Origin: Candidatus Bathyarchaeum sp.
GTDB taxonomy: Archaea > Thermoproteota > Bathyarchaeia > Bathyarchaeales > Bathyarchaeaceae
Length of the DNA stretch: 25,217 bases
Reading direction: 5' to 3'
Assembly (NCBI GenBank): GCA_003096235.1
Contig: PIXT01000118.1
Span: forward strand, 1-25,217
In this document: positions 16,638 through 23,613 of the stretch, one piece after another
Position numbering within the stretch: position 1 is the stretch's first letter
How the letters are laid out: every line of letters begins with the position of its first letter
The notes under the pieces: generated by a model
What the model saw: the letters and a program-made list of their open reading frames with translations, nothing else
Database searches by the model: none
Told to the model about the DNA's origin: nothing
Position numbers and translations under genes: made by a program

Positions 16638-17183
16638 TGCCATGCGTTCGAGTATAAGATCGATTAATGCTTCTTTTTCTAGACCTTGCTTTTTTAACTT
16701 AGCTTCGAATTCAAGGTCAGAAATTTTGAACAGCTTTTTTAGTGTATTAACTTTTTTGTCGGTTAACTCTACAACATTATCGTCGCGTTCTCCAGGAATT
16801 GTTTTGGTAACTAGGCGTATGTAGTTGTCTTTTTCATGCGTGTCTTTTGCGATTATCAAGGCAACTACTTCTGAAGAGTTTTGCTTGATTCCAAGCATGT
16901 TCACGGCTTTTTCTATCTGTCTTTGAGCTGAAGCATAAAGGAGCGATTCAACTGCCATGTTTTTTGAGATGTTGGTCTTTTTTTTGAAAGCGTTTAGTGT
17001 GTTTAAGGCTGCAAAATACATGTGTTGTGAGCTTGCCACTTTTTGTGCGTCAAAAAACTGTATTGGAACGTCTTTTGTTTTGTTTCTGAATTGTTCAAGA
17101 AATGTGTTGATGTTTTCTATTTTGACGTTTCTGAAGCCGATTATGGCGATGTTTTCGTTGTTTTTTTCAGGTTTTCTTGTCAA
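16617..17183 (-). CDS. KEOPS complex subunit Cgi121
   Basis: 188-aa protein matching Cgi121 (human TPRKB), the KEOPS subunit that binds Bud32 and captures tRNA CCA ends. The match rests on a fold-typical strand IAIIGFRNV, then IQFFDAQKVASSQHMYFAAL (41-60, equivalent to the family's 'dA..I.g..Hl..A...A'), and LLYASAQRQIEKAVNMLGI (81-99), the characteristic helix with the A-S-x-x-R-Q-I core. The C-terminal helix extension (about 150-188) is longer and lysine-rich. The TTG start is supported by GGTGA six nt upstream and by a 4-nt TTGA overlap with the stop of the upstream phosphoribosyltransferase, implying coupled translation. Tail-to-tail overlap with the Sua5-type gene places two t6A genes together. 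Confidence 0.88.
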   Translation of the reverse strand: MTRKPEKNNENIAIIGFRNVKIENINTFLEQFRNKTKDVPIQFFDAQKVASSQHMYFAALNTLNAFKKKTNISKNMAVESLLYASAQRQIEKAVNMLGIKQNSSEVVALIIAKDTHEKDNYIRLVTKTIPGERDDNVVELTDKKVNTLKKLFKISDLEFEAKLKKQGLEKEALIDLILERMALLVTKS

Positions 17184-17845
17184 TGTTCTTCACCAATTAC
17201 CTCTTTGATGAATTGTTCTGTAAGCTCCTTGTCAAACATGGAGCTGACCAGTTTTTCTTTAGCGTCTTTTACAGTTTGTCCGTTGTTTATGAAGGTTTCA
17301 ACAGTTTTTTTCACGGTTTCTTTGAGTTCCCAAGGAAAAACTATCCAATTGTGGGTTTCTTTTTCGTAGTAGTGTGGGGTGATTATACTCCATGGTTTGT
17401 AGTATATGGTTGCAATCCTGACTTCTGATGCACCATGATTCTTTAGATACAAGTTTACGAGTTTGAGGCTCTTACCTGTATCCGCCAAATCGTCAACGAT
17501 AAGCACTTTCTTACCCTTAACTGGAATACAGATAGGTTGTGTGATAGTGGGTTCAGGTTTTGTTTCGCCGATTCCGATGTAAAACTCTGCTTTTACATTT
17601 GCTAGGTTAGGGTTTTCTAGTAGATCAGAGAGTATTCGAGCTGGAATCCAGCCGCCTCTGGAAATACCCAGTATGATGTCAGGCTTAAACTTGCTTTTTT
17701 GAATATCCTCAGCGAGTTTAAGTAGTAAACTGTAAGTTTGTTCCCATGATGGGCTTTCGAAAGTGAGGGAATCCCCTGAGATGTGAAGTGGGGTTCTTTT
17801 GTTTGAATCTTTCATGTTTATTACGTCCATAGTCCAACTTGACAA
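17180..17845 (-). CDS. COG2236-type phosphoribosyltransferase (copy 2)
   Basis: 221-aa paralogue of the protein at 8981-9637. It has DIILGISRGGW (56-66), the PRPP signature VLIVDDLADTGKS (114-126) and NWIVFPWE near the C-terminus. The base specificity is unknown; the loops between motifs differ from copy 1, so the two may use different purines. The first gene of a two-gene unit, its stop overlaps the Cgi121 TTG start by 4 nt. The frame opens at TTG 17845; ATG 17830 and ATG 17815 are also possible, and no clear ribosome-binding site decides. The N-terminal 25 residues are not conserved with copy 1. Confidence 0.83.
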   Translation of the reverse strand: MSSWTMDVINMKDSNKRTPLHISGDSLTFESPSWEQTYSLLLKLAEDIQKSKFKPDIILGISRGGWIPARILSDLLENPNLANVKAEFYIGIGETKPEPTITQPICIPVKGKKVLIVDDLADTGKSLKLVNLYLKNHGASEVRIATIYYKPWSIITPHYYEKETHNWIVFPWELKETVKKTVETFINNGQTVKDAKEKLVSSMFDKELTEQFIKEVIGEEH

Positions 17846-17985
17846 TTTTTGGGGTTTGAGTTACAGGTTCCTGTTTCATGTTTGTGGTTTTAGATGAGTG
17901 GATATGTCTAATTTTAGATTATGGCATTAGCTGTAATAAGTGATATATCAATTCAGAAGAGAAATCTGGAGTAGAGGCTCACTAA

Positions 17986-18168
17986 ATGTTAACTTTAACA
18001 GAAATACGGGAAAAAATCGAAGACTTGGAAGATGAAAAGGCTCAACTTCTAGAAGAGGTAAAAACGCTCAGAAAAGAAGCAGAAGGCAAAGCAATCTCGT
18101 TAGAATGTGAAGTGGCTGTACTTCGAGAAGAAGCTGAATCGCTAAAAAAAATGCTTGACACACTCTAG
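17986..18168 (+). CDS. Coiled-coil microprotein
   Basis: 60-aa protein, nearly all predicted helix, with heptad-like spacing of leucine, isoleucine and valine and a high content of Glu and Lys (for example IEDLEDEKAQLLEEVKTL). It would form a short coiled coil, probably a dimer or a partner of a larger protein; I recognise no named family. Support for a real gene: a TATA box (TGATATATC near 17940-17948), GAGG eight nt before the ATG, and a clean stop followed by a short spacer. It diverges from the phosphoribosyltransferase-Cgi121 unit and converges on htpX. Confidence 0.7.
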   Translation: MLTLTEIREKIEDLEDEKAQLLEEVKTLRKEAEGKAISLECEVAVLREEAESLKKMLDTL

Positions 18169-18269
18169 AAGACTGTTTAACATTTTGTACAAATCATAAA
18201 GACCGACTTATTTTAATTTAAAAATGTGGAAAATATAGCTTAAACTACAAAGAGCTAGAAAATCAACAG

Positions 18270-19271
18270 TTAATCAAGTTCTTGGAGAGCTTTCAAGCGC
18301 TTCACTATGTTGGGGTGTGTAGAAAAGACTTCCATGAATTTGTCGAAAGTAGTTACTTTTCTTCGCAGAACCTCTTCGACAAGCTTTCTGTCACCCATGC
18401 CTGCACCTAAATGGCTTAATGCTGCTGCATCTATTTCTGATCGGTCAGGGTCTGAAATAAACAGAGCCTTAAACGAGTTGGAGCTGTTGCCTTTGTCGCG
18501 GGTACCGCGGCTTCTCTTTTTCATGTTGTTTGTGGAGTTCACTATCTTTGCTAGTCCTTCAGAGAGTTTGCGTGATCCATCTTCTACGATTGATACGCTG
18601 TGGCGGTCTGCGTAGTATTCGCGTATTCTGCTTAGGTAGAGTGTGAATAGTGTAAGTATCCAGTAAAGGAAGATGCTTACGAGCCCGATGATTGCTGCTC
18701 CTCCGCTGTCTCTGCTGTCTCTTCGGCTGAACATGGAGGAAAGGAGCATAGAGTAGCCGATGTAGTAGAATATTGCGGGCAGTATAGAGACGAACATCAT
18801 AACTTGGACGTCTCTGTGTTTTAGGTGACCTAATTCATGTCCGATTACAGCTTCTACTTCTTCGGTTTCAAGGGTTTCCAGAAGTCCGGTTGTTACTGCA
18901 ACTCTGCTTCCTGTAAGTGGAGACCCGTATGCGAAGGCGTTTGGTATTGGCATTTTGGCTTTCATTAGTTTGGGTTTTTTGATTTTGCTTTTTTGGCTTA
19001 GTCTGTCGACCATGCTGTGCAGGGCTGGGTCTTCTGAGGGGCTAACTTCTTTTACGTTGTACATGGCGCCTATGAGGTATGGTGCTATGAGCCACTGGAT
19101 TATGTTGAAGACTACCACGATGAAGGGCAAAAGAAGTATGCTAACGCCAGCTAAAGACAAAATAACTGTGAAGAAGAGTGTAGATAAACCGATAATGGCT
19201 GCTACTGTTCCGATTAATGAAAAGCGGAGTTTCCATAAACTCACTAAATTATCCCCAATAATTCTGAGCAC
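18270..19271 (-). CDS. htpX: Membrane metalloprotease HtpX (M48)
   Basis: 333-aa integral membrane zinc protease of peptidase family M48B, involved in membrane-protein quality control. Two N-terminal hydrophobic segments (about 15-36 and 40-68) precede the catalytic domain. The HELGH zinc motif is at 145-149 (with KHRD following), and the third ligand glutamate is probably in SRIREYYADRHS. Two further hydrophobic segments lie between them. The substrate-groove block NAFAYGSPLTGSRVAVTTGLL is conserved. The start is GTG, 27 nt after the rtcA stop, so rtcA and htpX are probably cotranscribed. The ribosome-binding site is weak (GCGG). Confidence 0.94.
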   Translation of the reverse strand: MLRIIGDNLVSLWKLRFSLIGTVAAIIGLSTLFFTVILSLAGVSILLLPFIVVVFNIIQWLIAPYLIGAMYNVKEVSPSEDPALHSMVDRLSQKSKIKKPKLMKAKMPIPNAFAYGSPLTGSRVAVTTGLLETLETEEVEAVIGHELGHLKHRDVQVMMFVSILPAIFYYIGYSMLLSSMFSRRDSRDSGGAAIIGLVSIFLYWILTLFTLYLSRIREYYADRHSVSIVEDGSRKLSEGLAKIVNSTNNMKKRSRGTRDKGNSSNSFKALFISDPDRSEIDAAALSHLGAGMGDRKLVEEVLRRKVTTFDKFMEVFSTHPNIVKRLKALQELD

Positions 19272-19298
19272 GAACAGCCGCTTATATTCTTTACTATT

Positions 19299-20330
19299 TC
19301 AGGTGTTGATTCTGTACAAATTGCCAACTTTTGTAACCTGAAGTTTTGTGCCTAAAATTTTTTCGGTCAACCAGATGTTCGTCTCGATGTGGTCAGTTAT
19401 TTTGCGTACAAAGTATGTTGAGGCGCCGTTTGCCAATGCAATGTATGGCACAAGCATGTCTGCAAGATGAACATCAACGGTGGCTTTTGACTCAATTTCC
19501 GTTAAGAGGTTTTTGGCAGCTTCTCTGCCTACTGCTTCACTGGATTTACCGCGTTCGCCTATGGCGTCTCCTGCAAGCAGTGCGCCTTTGTTTGTTGTTG
19601 CCCATAATGCTATGGAACTGCCTTTCTGAAGAGAGTTAGACCGGTCATTGTCAACATTAATTTTTGTGGTGTAACCGTGAGTTCTAAGAATGTCCGTAGC
19701 TGCTTTGGCTTGGCGTTCTGCAACTTTTTGCTGTTCTAGGAAGGTGCAAACGGAAACGCCTTCAATTTCTTTTATTTCTCCAAATTCTTTCAGGGCGATG
19801 GAGTTGAGTTTAGATACTGGTTTGACATTCAAGACAACTTCGCCCATGCCCCGCGGATAATAACCGAACCTTTTGACAGCCAAAGATGCCTTCAATCCAA
19901 GCCGCTCAAGCATGGGCAAGAGCACATACTTCATGTAGCTTATGGTTGGAGCATAACGAACATCTGTACCGCCATTAACAACATGAATCCTAACTTCGTC
20001 CTTGGCGTAGGCGCAGATGGGCAGAACAGTTAACAGCAGCATCGATATGCTTCCTGCAGTGCCTATGTCAGCATTTACCTTGCCGTTTATGATGGCAGTT
20101 GGTTTGAACCACAGTTCACTGGAACCAAGTTTTGCTCCTTTTGTTTTTGCGTTGCAGAGCTTTGCTGCGGTGTTAACTGATTCTAGGTGCTGGGGGCGTA
20201 GTCCTGGTTGTTTGCGGTTGTGGCGGATGTTGTAAATGTGCAGGGGTTCCTGAGTGATGGCTGAGAGGGCTATTGATAACCGCAATATTGTTCCGCTGCC
20301 GCTCTTTTGGCTGCCGTCAATCTCTAACAT
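19299..20330 (-). CDS. rtcA: RNA 3'-terminal phosphate cyclase RtcA (variant active site)
   Basis: 343-aa RtcA-family protein; the family uses ATP and a covalent histidine-AMP intermediate to convert RNA 3'-phosphates to 2',3'-cyclic phosphates. Conserved blocks include R-x-x-R-K-x-P-G-L-R-x-Q-H-L (37-49), IGTAGS (89-94), NGGTDV, YYPRGMGEV and VHLADMLVPYIALA (287-300). His314 in TDHIETN aligns with the nucleophile His309 of E. coli RtcA. The usual N-terminal G-E-G-G-G-Q-[IL]-L-R signature reads QKSGSGTILR (8-17), so the glutamate equivalent to E. coli Glu14, a metal ligand, is replaced by Ser10. The enzyme may be altered in metal use, or compensated. ATG start; no RtcB or RtcR neighbour; htpX follows. 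Confidence 0.92.
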   Translation of the reverse strand: MLEIDGSQKSGSGTILRLSIALSAITQEPLHIYNIRHNRKQPGLRPQHLESVNTAAKLCNAKTKGAKLGSSELWFKPTAIINGKVNADIGTAGSISMLLLTVLPICAYAKDEVRIHVVNGGTDVRYAPTISYMKYVLLPMLERLGLKASLAVKRFGYYPRGMGEVVLNVKPVSKLNSIALKEFGEIKEIEGVSVCTFLEQQKVAERQAKAATDILRTHGYTTKINVDNDRSNSLQKGSSIALWATTNKGALLAGDAIGERGKSSEAVGREAAKNLLTEIESKATVDVHLADMLVPYIALANGASTYFVRKITDHIETNIWLTEKILGTKLQVTKVGNLYRINT

Positions 20331-20444
20331 TTCGGGTCTACTGACAAATGGGTTTCCAGATTTATTTATTTTTACATAAGGTTTGATTTAGTTTCAATTA
20401 AAAATTATCCAGTTTTATTTTCAAAAACAAAATATGCGTAGACG

Positions 20445-20711
20445 TTATTTTTCAATAATCTCTAAAACGTGTGTAATAACATCAAGAGCGTCTGACAAAT
20501 AAAAAGTAGAGAACCCTGCTTTTTCAATCATATTTTCGAAGTAAATTTTTTGTCCTGGAATGGTTTTACTCGTAATTTCAAGGACGTTTCTAAATTCTGC
20601 CAATTCGGAGGGATGACGACGAAGGGTTGAATTATTACTAGGCGCTGAGTCAAGTTTTTTCAGCTTATTATTTAATAATTCAGTCATTTTTTTTAGTTTT
20701 TTATTATCCAA
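20445..20711 (-). CDS. Hypothetical 88-aa protein
   Basis: Not recognised. A lysine-rich N-terminal helix (KKLKKMTELLNNKLKKL) and a polar linker lead to a helical C-terminal half (RNVLEITSKTI, FENMIEKAGFSTFYLSDALDVITHVLEIIEK) with amphipathic periodicity. The start could be TTG 20711 or ATG 20687 (Met9); neither has a strong ribosome-binding site. The helical, charged composition suggests a real small cytosolic protein. It lies upstream of rtcA on the same strand with a 114-nt gap. Confidence 0.5.
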   Translation of the reverse strand: MDNKKLKKMTELLNNKLKKLDSAPSNNSTLRRHPSELAEFRNVLEITSKTIPGQKIYFENMIEKAGFSTFYLSDALDVITHVLEIIEK

Positions 20712-20984
20712 ATTTGCTGCCCAACCAATAAAATTACATATGTTTATAGAATTAGTTAATCTTTATGCTTCTAAAATACTTATTTTCTGCAAATTTTGAT
20801 TCCGCATAATAAATGAAAACTTGCCACCATAAAAAGAATAAACGATAAAAACTGGTTTCACGTGAAAAAATGAGGCAAAATGAAAGTTAAACCCGATAGA
20901 CAATGAATAAAATCTAATATCCACAAGTAAAACGATGCTGCTCTGAATTAACGTTTAGTGAATTAGACAAAAACACAGTTAATA
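20712..20984. other. Spacer with a perfect 12-bp palindrome
   Basis: Between two minus-strand small genes. The only structured element seen is TTTCACGTGAAA at 20856-20867. The rest is A+T-rich with no coding frame or RNA family signature that I recognise. It probably carries the promoter of the 88-aa gene. Confidence 0.4.
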
Positions 20985-21230
20985 CTATTTTATTATTGAT
21001 TGTACTCTGCCGACTTTGCCGTCTGTAAGTCGCACCTTGATTCCGTGAGGATGAGTTGAGCTGCCAGTGAGGATGTCTTTGACGATGCCCTCGGTTAATT
21101 TACCGCTCCGCTGGTGCTGTTTCAAAACGATTTTTACGCGGACTCCAGACTTGATTTGGCTTCTTTGTTGATTGGGGTGCATTTCCAGTATAGGTGTGTC
21201 ACTGCTTATAGCTCGTTCGTTGTTTATCAT
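20985..21230 (-). CDS. YwbE family protein
   Basis: 81-aa member of the YwbE family (DUF2196), small predicted beta-barrel proteins of unknown function. The family core is clear: IKSGVRVKIVLKQHQRSGKL, then G-I-V-K-D-I-L-T, STHPHGIKVRLTDGKVGRV and a terminal QSI. The N-terminal 25 residues (MINNERAISSDTPILEMHPNQQRSQ) are longer than in many homologues, so Met17 is an alternative start. The histidine pair in THPHG is invariant as far as I know. It stands alone, upstream of the 88-aa gene, and is divergent from the Cys-rich gene. Confidence 0.88.
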   Translation of the reverse strand: MINNERAISSDTPILEMHPNQQRSQIKSGVRVKIVLKQHQRSGKLTEGIVKDILTGSSTHPHGIKVRLTDGKVGRVQSIIK

Positions 21231-21348
21231 TCAGGGCTGTAATTAAGCTAAAATTGTAAGCATTTGTGAATTGGGTGTCCAATCAGAAACGTTGAGCCAC
21301 AATAAACTTTTTCTTTCCATATTCCGTTAGGTAATAGGGGAATATTTT

Positions 21349-21663
21349 TTGAGTTGGATGGAGGATTTAAAAAAGCTCCAGTGTAAACCGAAAGTGTCGA
21401 TCATAGAGATTAATGCGTTCATCTTGCAGCATCCAACATGGGCTGCGTCAGTGATCAGAAACGCGTTAGGAATAGAGATGTATAAAGAGTTTTGCTTATG
21501 TTGCGAAAAATTTGACAAATGCTGTGAAAAGCTGGGGGTCATAAAAAGGGAAATAGGTTCAGGTTGTATCTGCAACGAATTCTTGAACCAATCGCTCTCT
21601 GAAGCCAATAGACCACAATTAAGAGCCTACTTTAGAGTAGTCACGTCGATGCTCGACTTTTGA
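21349..21663 (+). CDS. Cysteine-rich hypothetical protein
   Basis: 104-aa protein that I cannot place in a family. A helical N-terminal part (MEDLKKLQCKPKVSIIEINAFI, then HPTWAASVIRNALGIEMY) precedes a cysteine cluster: Cys49-x-Cys51-Cys52-x5-Cys58-Cys59 and, 13 residues later, Cys73-x-Cys75. With eight cysteines in all (including Cys12), metal or Fe-S binding is plausible but unproven. The helical half looks like a small DNA- or protein-binding module. The start is TTG at 21349 or ATG at 21358, with no decisive ribosome-binding site; an A+T-rich GAATATTTTTT lies just upstream. Confidence 0.6.
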   Translation: MSWMEDLKKLQCKPKVSIIEINAFILQHPTWAASVIRNALGIEMYKEFCLCCEKFDKCCEKLGVIKREIGSGCICNEFLNQSLSEANRPQLRAYFRVVTSMLDF

Positions 21664-21957
21664 TGTTTAGGTCAATCTAGAGAAACAAATGGGAATGCAA
21701 ATTGGATTGCTGTTCAGTGTTGGCAGTGAAATATTGTGTTGCAGTCAATTTAGTTTTGGCTTTTAAATAAGTGAATACTCAAAGGAAGGAGAATGAAAAA
21801 TAAAAAAGGGCATCCCAACGGTAAAACAGTTGTACAGAATCTACGGGTTGTGAGTTCAGATAATTTCTAAAAGTGCACATGTTGTATGCGGTCTTGGTGT
21901 AGAATGTAAGTGTTGGAAGAAATTCTCATTTAAGATAGCAAAGAGAGCGCTTTCATG

Positions 21958-21988
21958 TTTTCTGAAAAAAGGCTGTTTTCAACAATGT
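21958..21988. repeat. 31-nt inverted repeat, copy 2
   Basis: Exact reverse complement of bases 1-31, about 22 kb away. It begins TTTTCTGAAAAAAGGCTG and ends CAACAATGT. It lies immediately before a hairpin-T-run element. Sequence on the left of this copy does not resemble the tRNA that flanks copy 1, so the repeat itself, rather than a duplicated tRNA locus, is what is shared. Confidence 0.85.
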
Positions 21989-21992
21989 ACCT

Positions 21993-22022
21993 CTATTAGT
22001 ATCCTAATAGGGTCAGTTTTTT
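21993..22022 (+). terminator. Hairpin plus T-run
   Basis: CTATTAGTATCCTAATAG forms a perfect 7-bp stem with a TATC loop, extendable by a U-G and a C-G pair. It is followed by GGTCAG and six T. This resembles an intrinsic terminator for plus-strand transcription entering from 21790 or from the Cys-rich gene. Confidence 0.5.
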
Positions 22023-22121
22023 GTGTTGCATTTTGTTCAGTTTTTGATTTTTGCGTTTTTTGGTCTTGAATAGTTTGGGAATTGTGGCTTTTTTTGGGGT
22101 TTTTTTCTACAACCAAATGAA

Positions 22122-22223
22122 TGAATATTCACCGTTAAATGAACAAACATTCAATTTTTTAATCTTGATATGATAAACATTCAGTTTTTAGAAAAGATTT
22201 ATATGTAAATGAACAACCATTCA
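22122..22223. promoter_or_regulatory. Cluster of TGAA/TTCA palindromes before amt
   Basis: Three inverted TGAA...TTCA pairs lie here: TGAATATTCA (22122-22131), TGAACAAACATTCA (22140-22153) and TGAACAACCATTCA (22210-22223). A half-like TGATAAACATTCAG lies at 22171-22184. They bracket the TATA box, as expected for operators of a dimeric regulator. Confidence 0.55.
22173..22210 (+). promoter_or_regulatory. amt promoter, 38-nt block shared with the KaiC-like gene
   Basis: The block starts ATAAACATTCAGT and ends with the TATA box TTTATAT (22198-22204) and AAAT. It matches 23843-23880 at 30 of 38 positions with no gaps. TTAATTGAAT at 22228-22237, exactly 30 nt after the TATA start, is identical at the same offset in the other promoter and probably holds the transcription start. 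The amt leader would then be roughly 90 nt. Confidence 0.65.
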
Positions 22224-22321
22224 TTCGTTAATTGAATAAAATATCTGGAGAAAATAACAATCATGGAAACCAAAATCAGCGAATCAATCGCCGTGAAAAA
22301 CATCAAGGAGATACACAACCA

Positions 22322-23569
22322 ATGGCAGTAGGGGATATAGCTTGGATATCAACAGCAACCGCGTTAGTCATGTTAATGACTCCTGCACTAGGATTCTTTT
22401 ATGCCGGATTAGTGCGAAAGAAAAACCTTGTTTCAACCCTTGTTCAATGCCTGATCATATTTGCCGTATCAAGCATAGTTTGGACGCTCTGGGGCTATAG
22501 CCTCACATTCGGAACCAGCATCAACGGCTTTATCGGCGACCTGTCCCTAGCAGGGTTAAACAACATTGGAATAAACACCATAAGTCCATACGCAACACAA
22601 ATTCCCGAGCTACTGTTTTTTGCATTTCAATTAAAATTTGCAGCCATAACGCCCGCTTTAATAATCGGGGCTTTCGCAGAACGAATCAAGTTTCGTTCAC
22701 TTCTAATATTCACTGTTTTGTGGTCAACCTTCATTTACTCGCCAGTAGCACATTGGGTATGGAACGTTAATGGTTGGTTAAACTTTTTAGGCGCAGTTGA
22801 TTTTGCAGGGGGAATCGTGATACATGTTACAGCAGGATTTTCTGCCCTAGCCGCCGCATTAGTTATCGGTAGACGAAAAGTACTAACAAAACAGGAACCA
22901 AACAACTGTAACTGTAATGAACAAAAAGCATGCAACATTCCCTACGTAATACTGGGTGCGTCTTTGCTTTGGTTTGGCTGGTTCGGTTTTAATGCAGGAA
23001 GTGCACTAGAAGCAAATGCATTGTCGGTTTCGGCTCTGGTAGCAACCAACTTAGCTGCTGCTGCGGCTGCAACAAGTTGGATGATTGTGGATTGGATAAA
23101 AAAAGGAAAACCATCAGCAATCGGCATATCTGTTGGTGCAGTTTGTGGATTGGTAGCGGTAACACCTGCGTCGGGATATGTTAGTGTGACATCGGCAATG
23201 ATCATAGGTTTGGCTGCTGGGGTAATCTCAAATTTTGTGGCTAACTGGCGCTTAGCAAAAACGAGAATTGATGACTCATTGGATGTCTTTGCGTGTCACG
23301 GGATAAGCGGAGTATGGGGCTCAATAGCAACTGGGCTGTTCGCGACAACAATGGTGAATAACGTAGATGGTTTATTCTATGGCAATTCTGCTCTATTGAT
23401 TGCTCAAGTATTGTCTGTGGTAATCGTTGCAGCTTACTCGTTCTTTGGTTCGTTAGTTCTGCTGAAAGTAATCAACGTTTTCTCACCACTACGCGTAAGT
23501 TCAGAGGAAGAAGCAAAAGGTCTGGACATAAGCCAACATGGAGAAGAAGCATACGATCTAGGATTTTAG
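22322..23569 (+). CDS. amt: Ammonium transporter Amt
   Basis: 415-aa Amt/MEP/Rh channel with about eleven hydrophobic segments, conducting ammonium across the cell membrane. The twin histidines of the pore are His168 (GGIVIHVTAG) and His326 (FACHGISGVWG), matching His168 and His318 of E. coli AmtB. The phenylalanine/tryptophan-lined entry (WTLWGYS), AERIKF and LLWFGWFGFNAGSA blocks are present. The C-terminal tail with EEEAKGLDISQHGEEAYDLGF is intact, the region that contacts PII in other systems. The cytoplasmic loop at 190-206 has an unusual Cys-x-Cys-x5-Cys (196, 198, 204). The frame opens at TTG 22232, but ATG 22322 has AAGGAGAT eight nt upstream and gives the normal N-terminus. No glnK lies beside it. 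Confidence 0.95.
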   Translation: MAVGDIAWISTATALVMLMTPALGFFYAGLVRKKNLVSTLVQCLIIFAVSSIVWTLWGYSLTFGTSINGFIGDLSLAGLNNIGINTISPYATQIPELLFFAFQLKFAAITPALIIGAFAERIKFRSLLIFTVLWSTFIYSPVAHWVWNVNGWLNFLGAVDFAGGIVIHVTAGFSALAAALVIGRRKVLTKQEPNNCNCNEQKACNIPYVILGASLLWFGWFGFNAGSALEANALSVSALVATNLAAAAAATSWMIVDWIKKGKPSAIGISVGAVCGLVAVTPASGYVSVTSAMIIGLAAGVISNFVANWRLAKTRIDDSLDVFACHGISGVWGSIATGLFATTMVNNVDGLFYGNSALLIAQVLSVVIVAAYSFFGSLVLLKVINVFSPLRVSSEEEAKGLDISQHGEEAYDLGF

Positions 23570-23613
23570 AGCCGAGCATTACAAAACGGCTCAAAACCCC
23601 TCCTGTTCTTTTT
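23569..23613 (+). terminator. Terminator of amt
   Basis: GAGCCG (23569-23574) pairs with CGGCTC (23587-23592) around a 12-nt loop, starting at the last base of the amt stop codon. AAAACCCCTCCTG and a T-rich tract follow. This fits the transcript end of amt and would separate it from the KaiC-like gene. Confidence 0.6.

Larger units (their letters stand above)
21761..22022 (+). other. Candidate small transcript with 25-codon ORF and repeat copy 2
   Basis: A TATA-like TTTTAAATAA (21761-21770) would start a transcript near 21790. An ATG at 21793 opens a 25-codon basic frame (MKNKKGHPNGKTVVQNLRVV..., stop at 21868-21870) with GGAAGGAG just upstream but too close for ideal spacing. Downstream come the 31-nt repeat copy and then a hairpin followed by six T. 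Promoter, ORF or RNA body, and terminator are in the right order for a small mRNA or non-coding RNA. No known family was recognised. Confidence 0.3.

Noticed and set aside
16957..17428. Several plus-strand ORFs opposite Cgi121 and the phosphoribosyltransferase
   Set aside because: They are Phe- and Leu-rich shadows of the conserved minus-strand genes, in overlapping frames with no independent support.
22232..22321. TTG start giving a 445-residue ammonium transporter
   Set aside because: The extra 30 residues are Asn/Gln-rich and unlike Amt N-termini, while ATG 22322 has a strong AAGGAGAT site.
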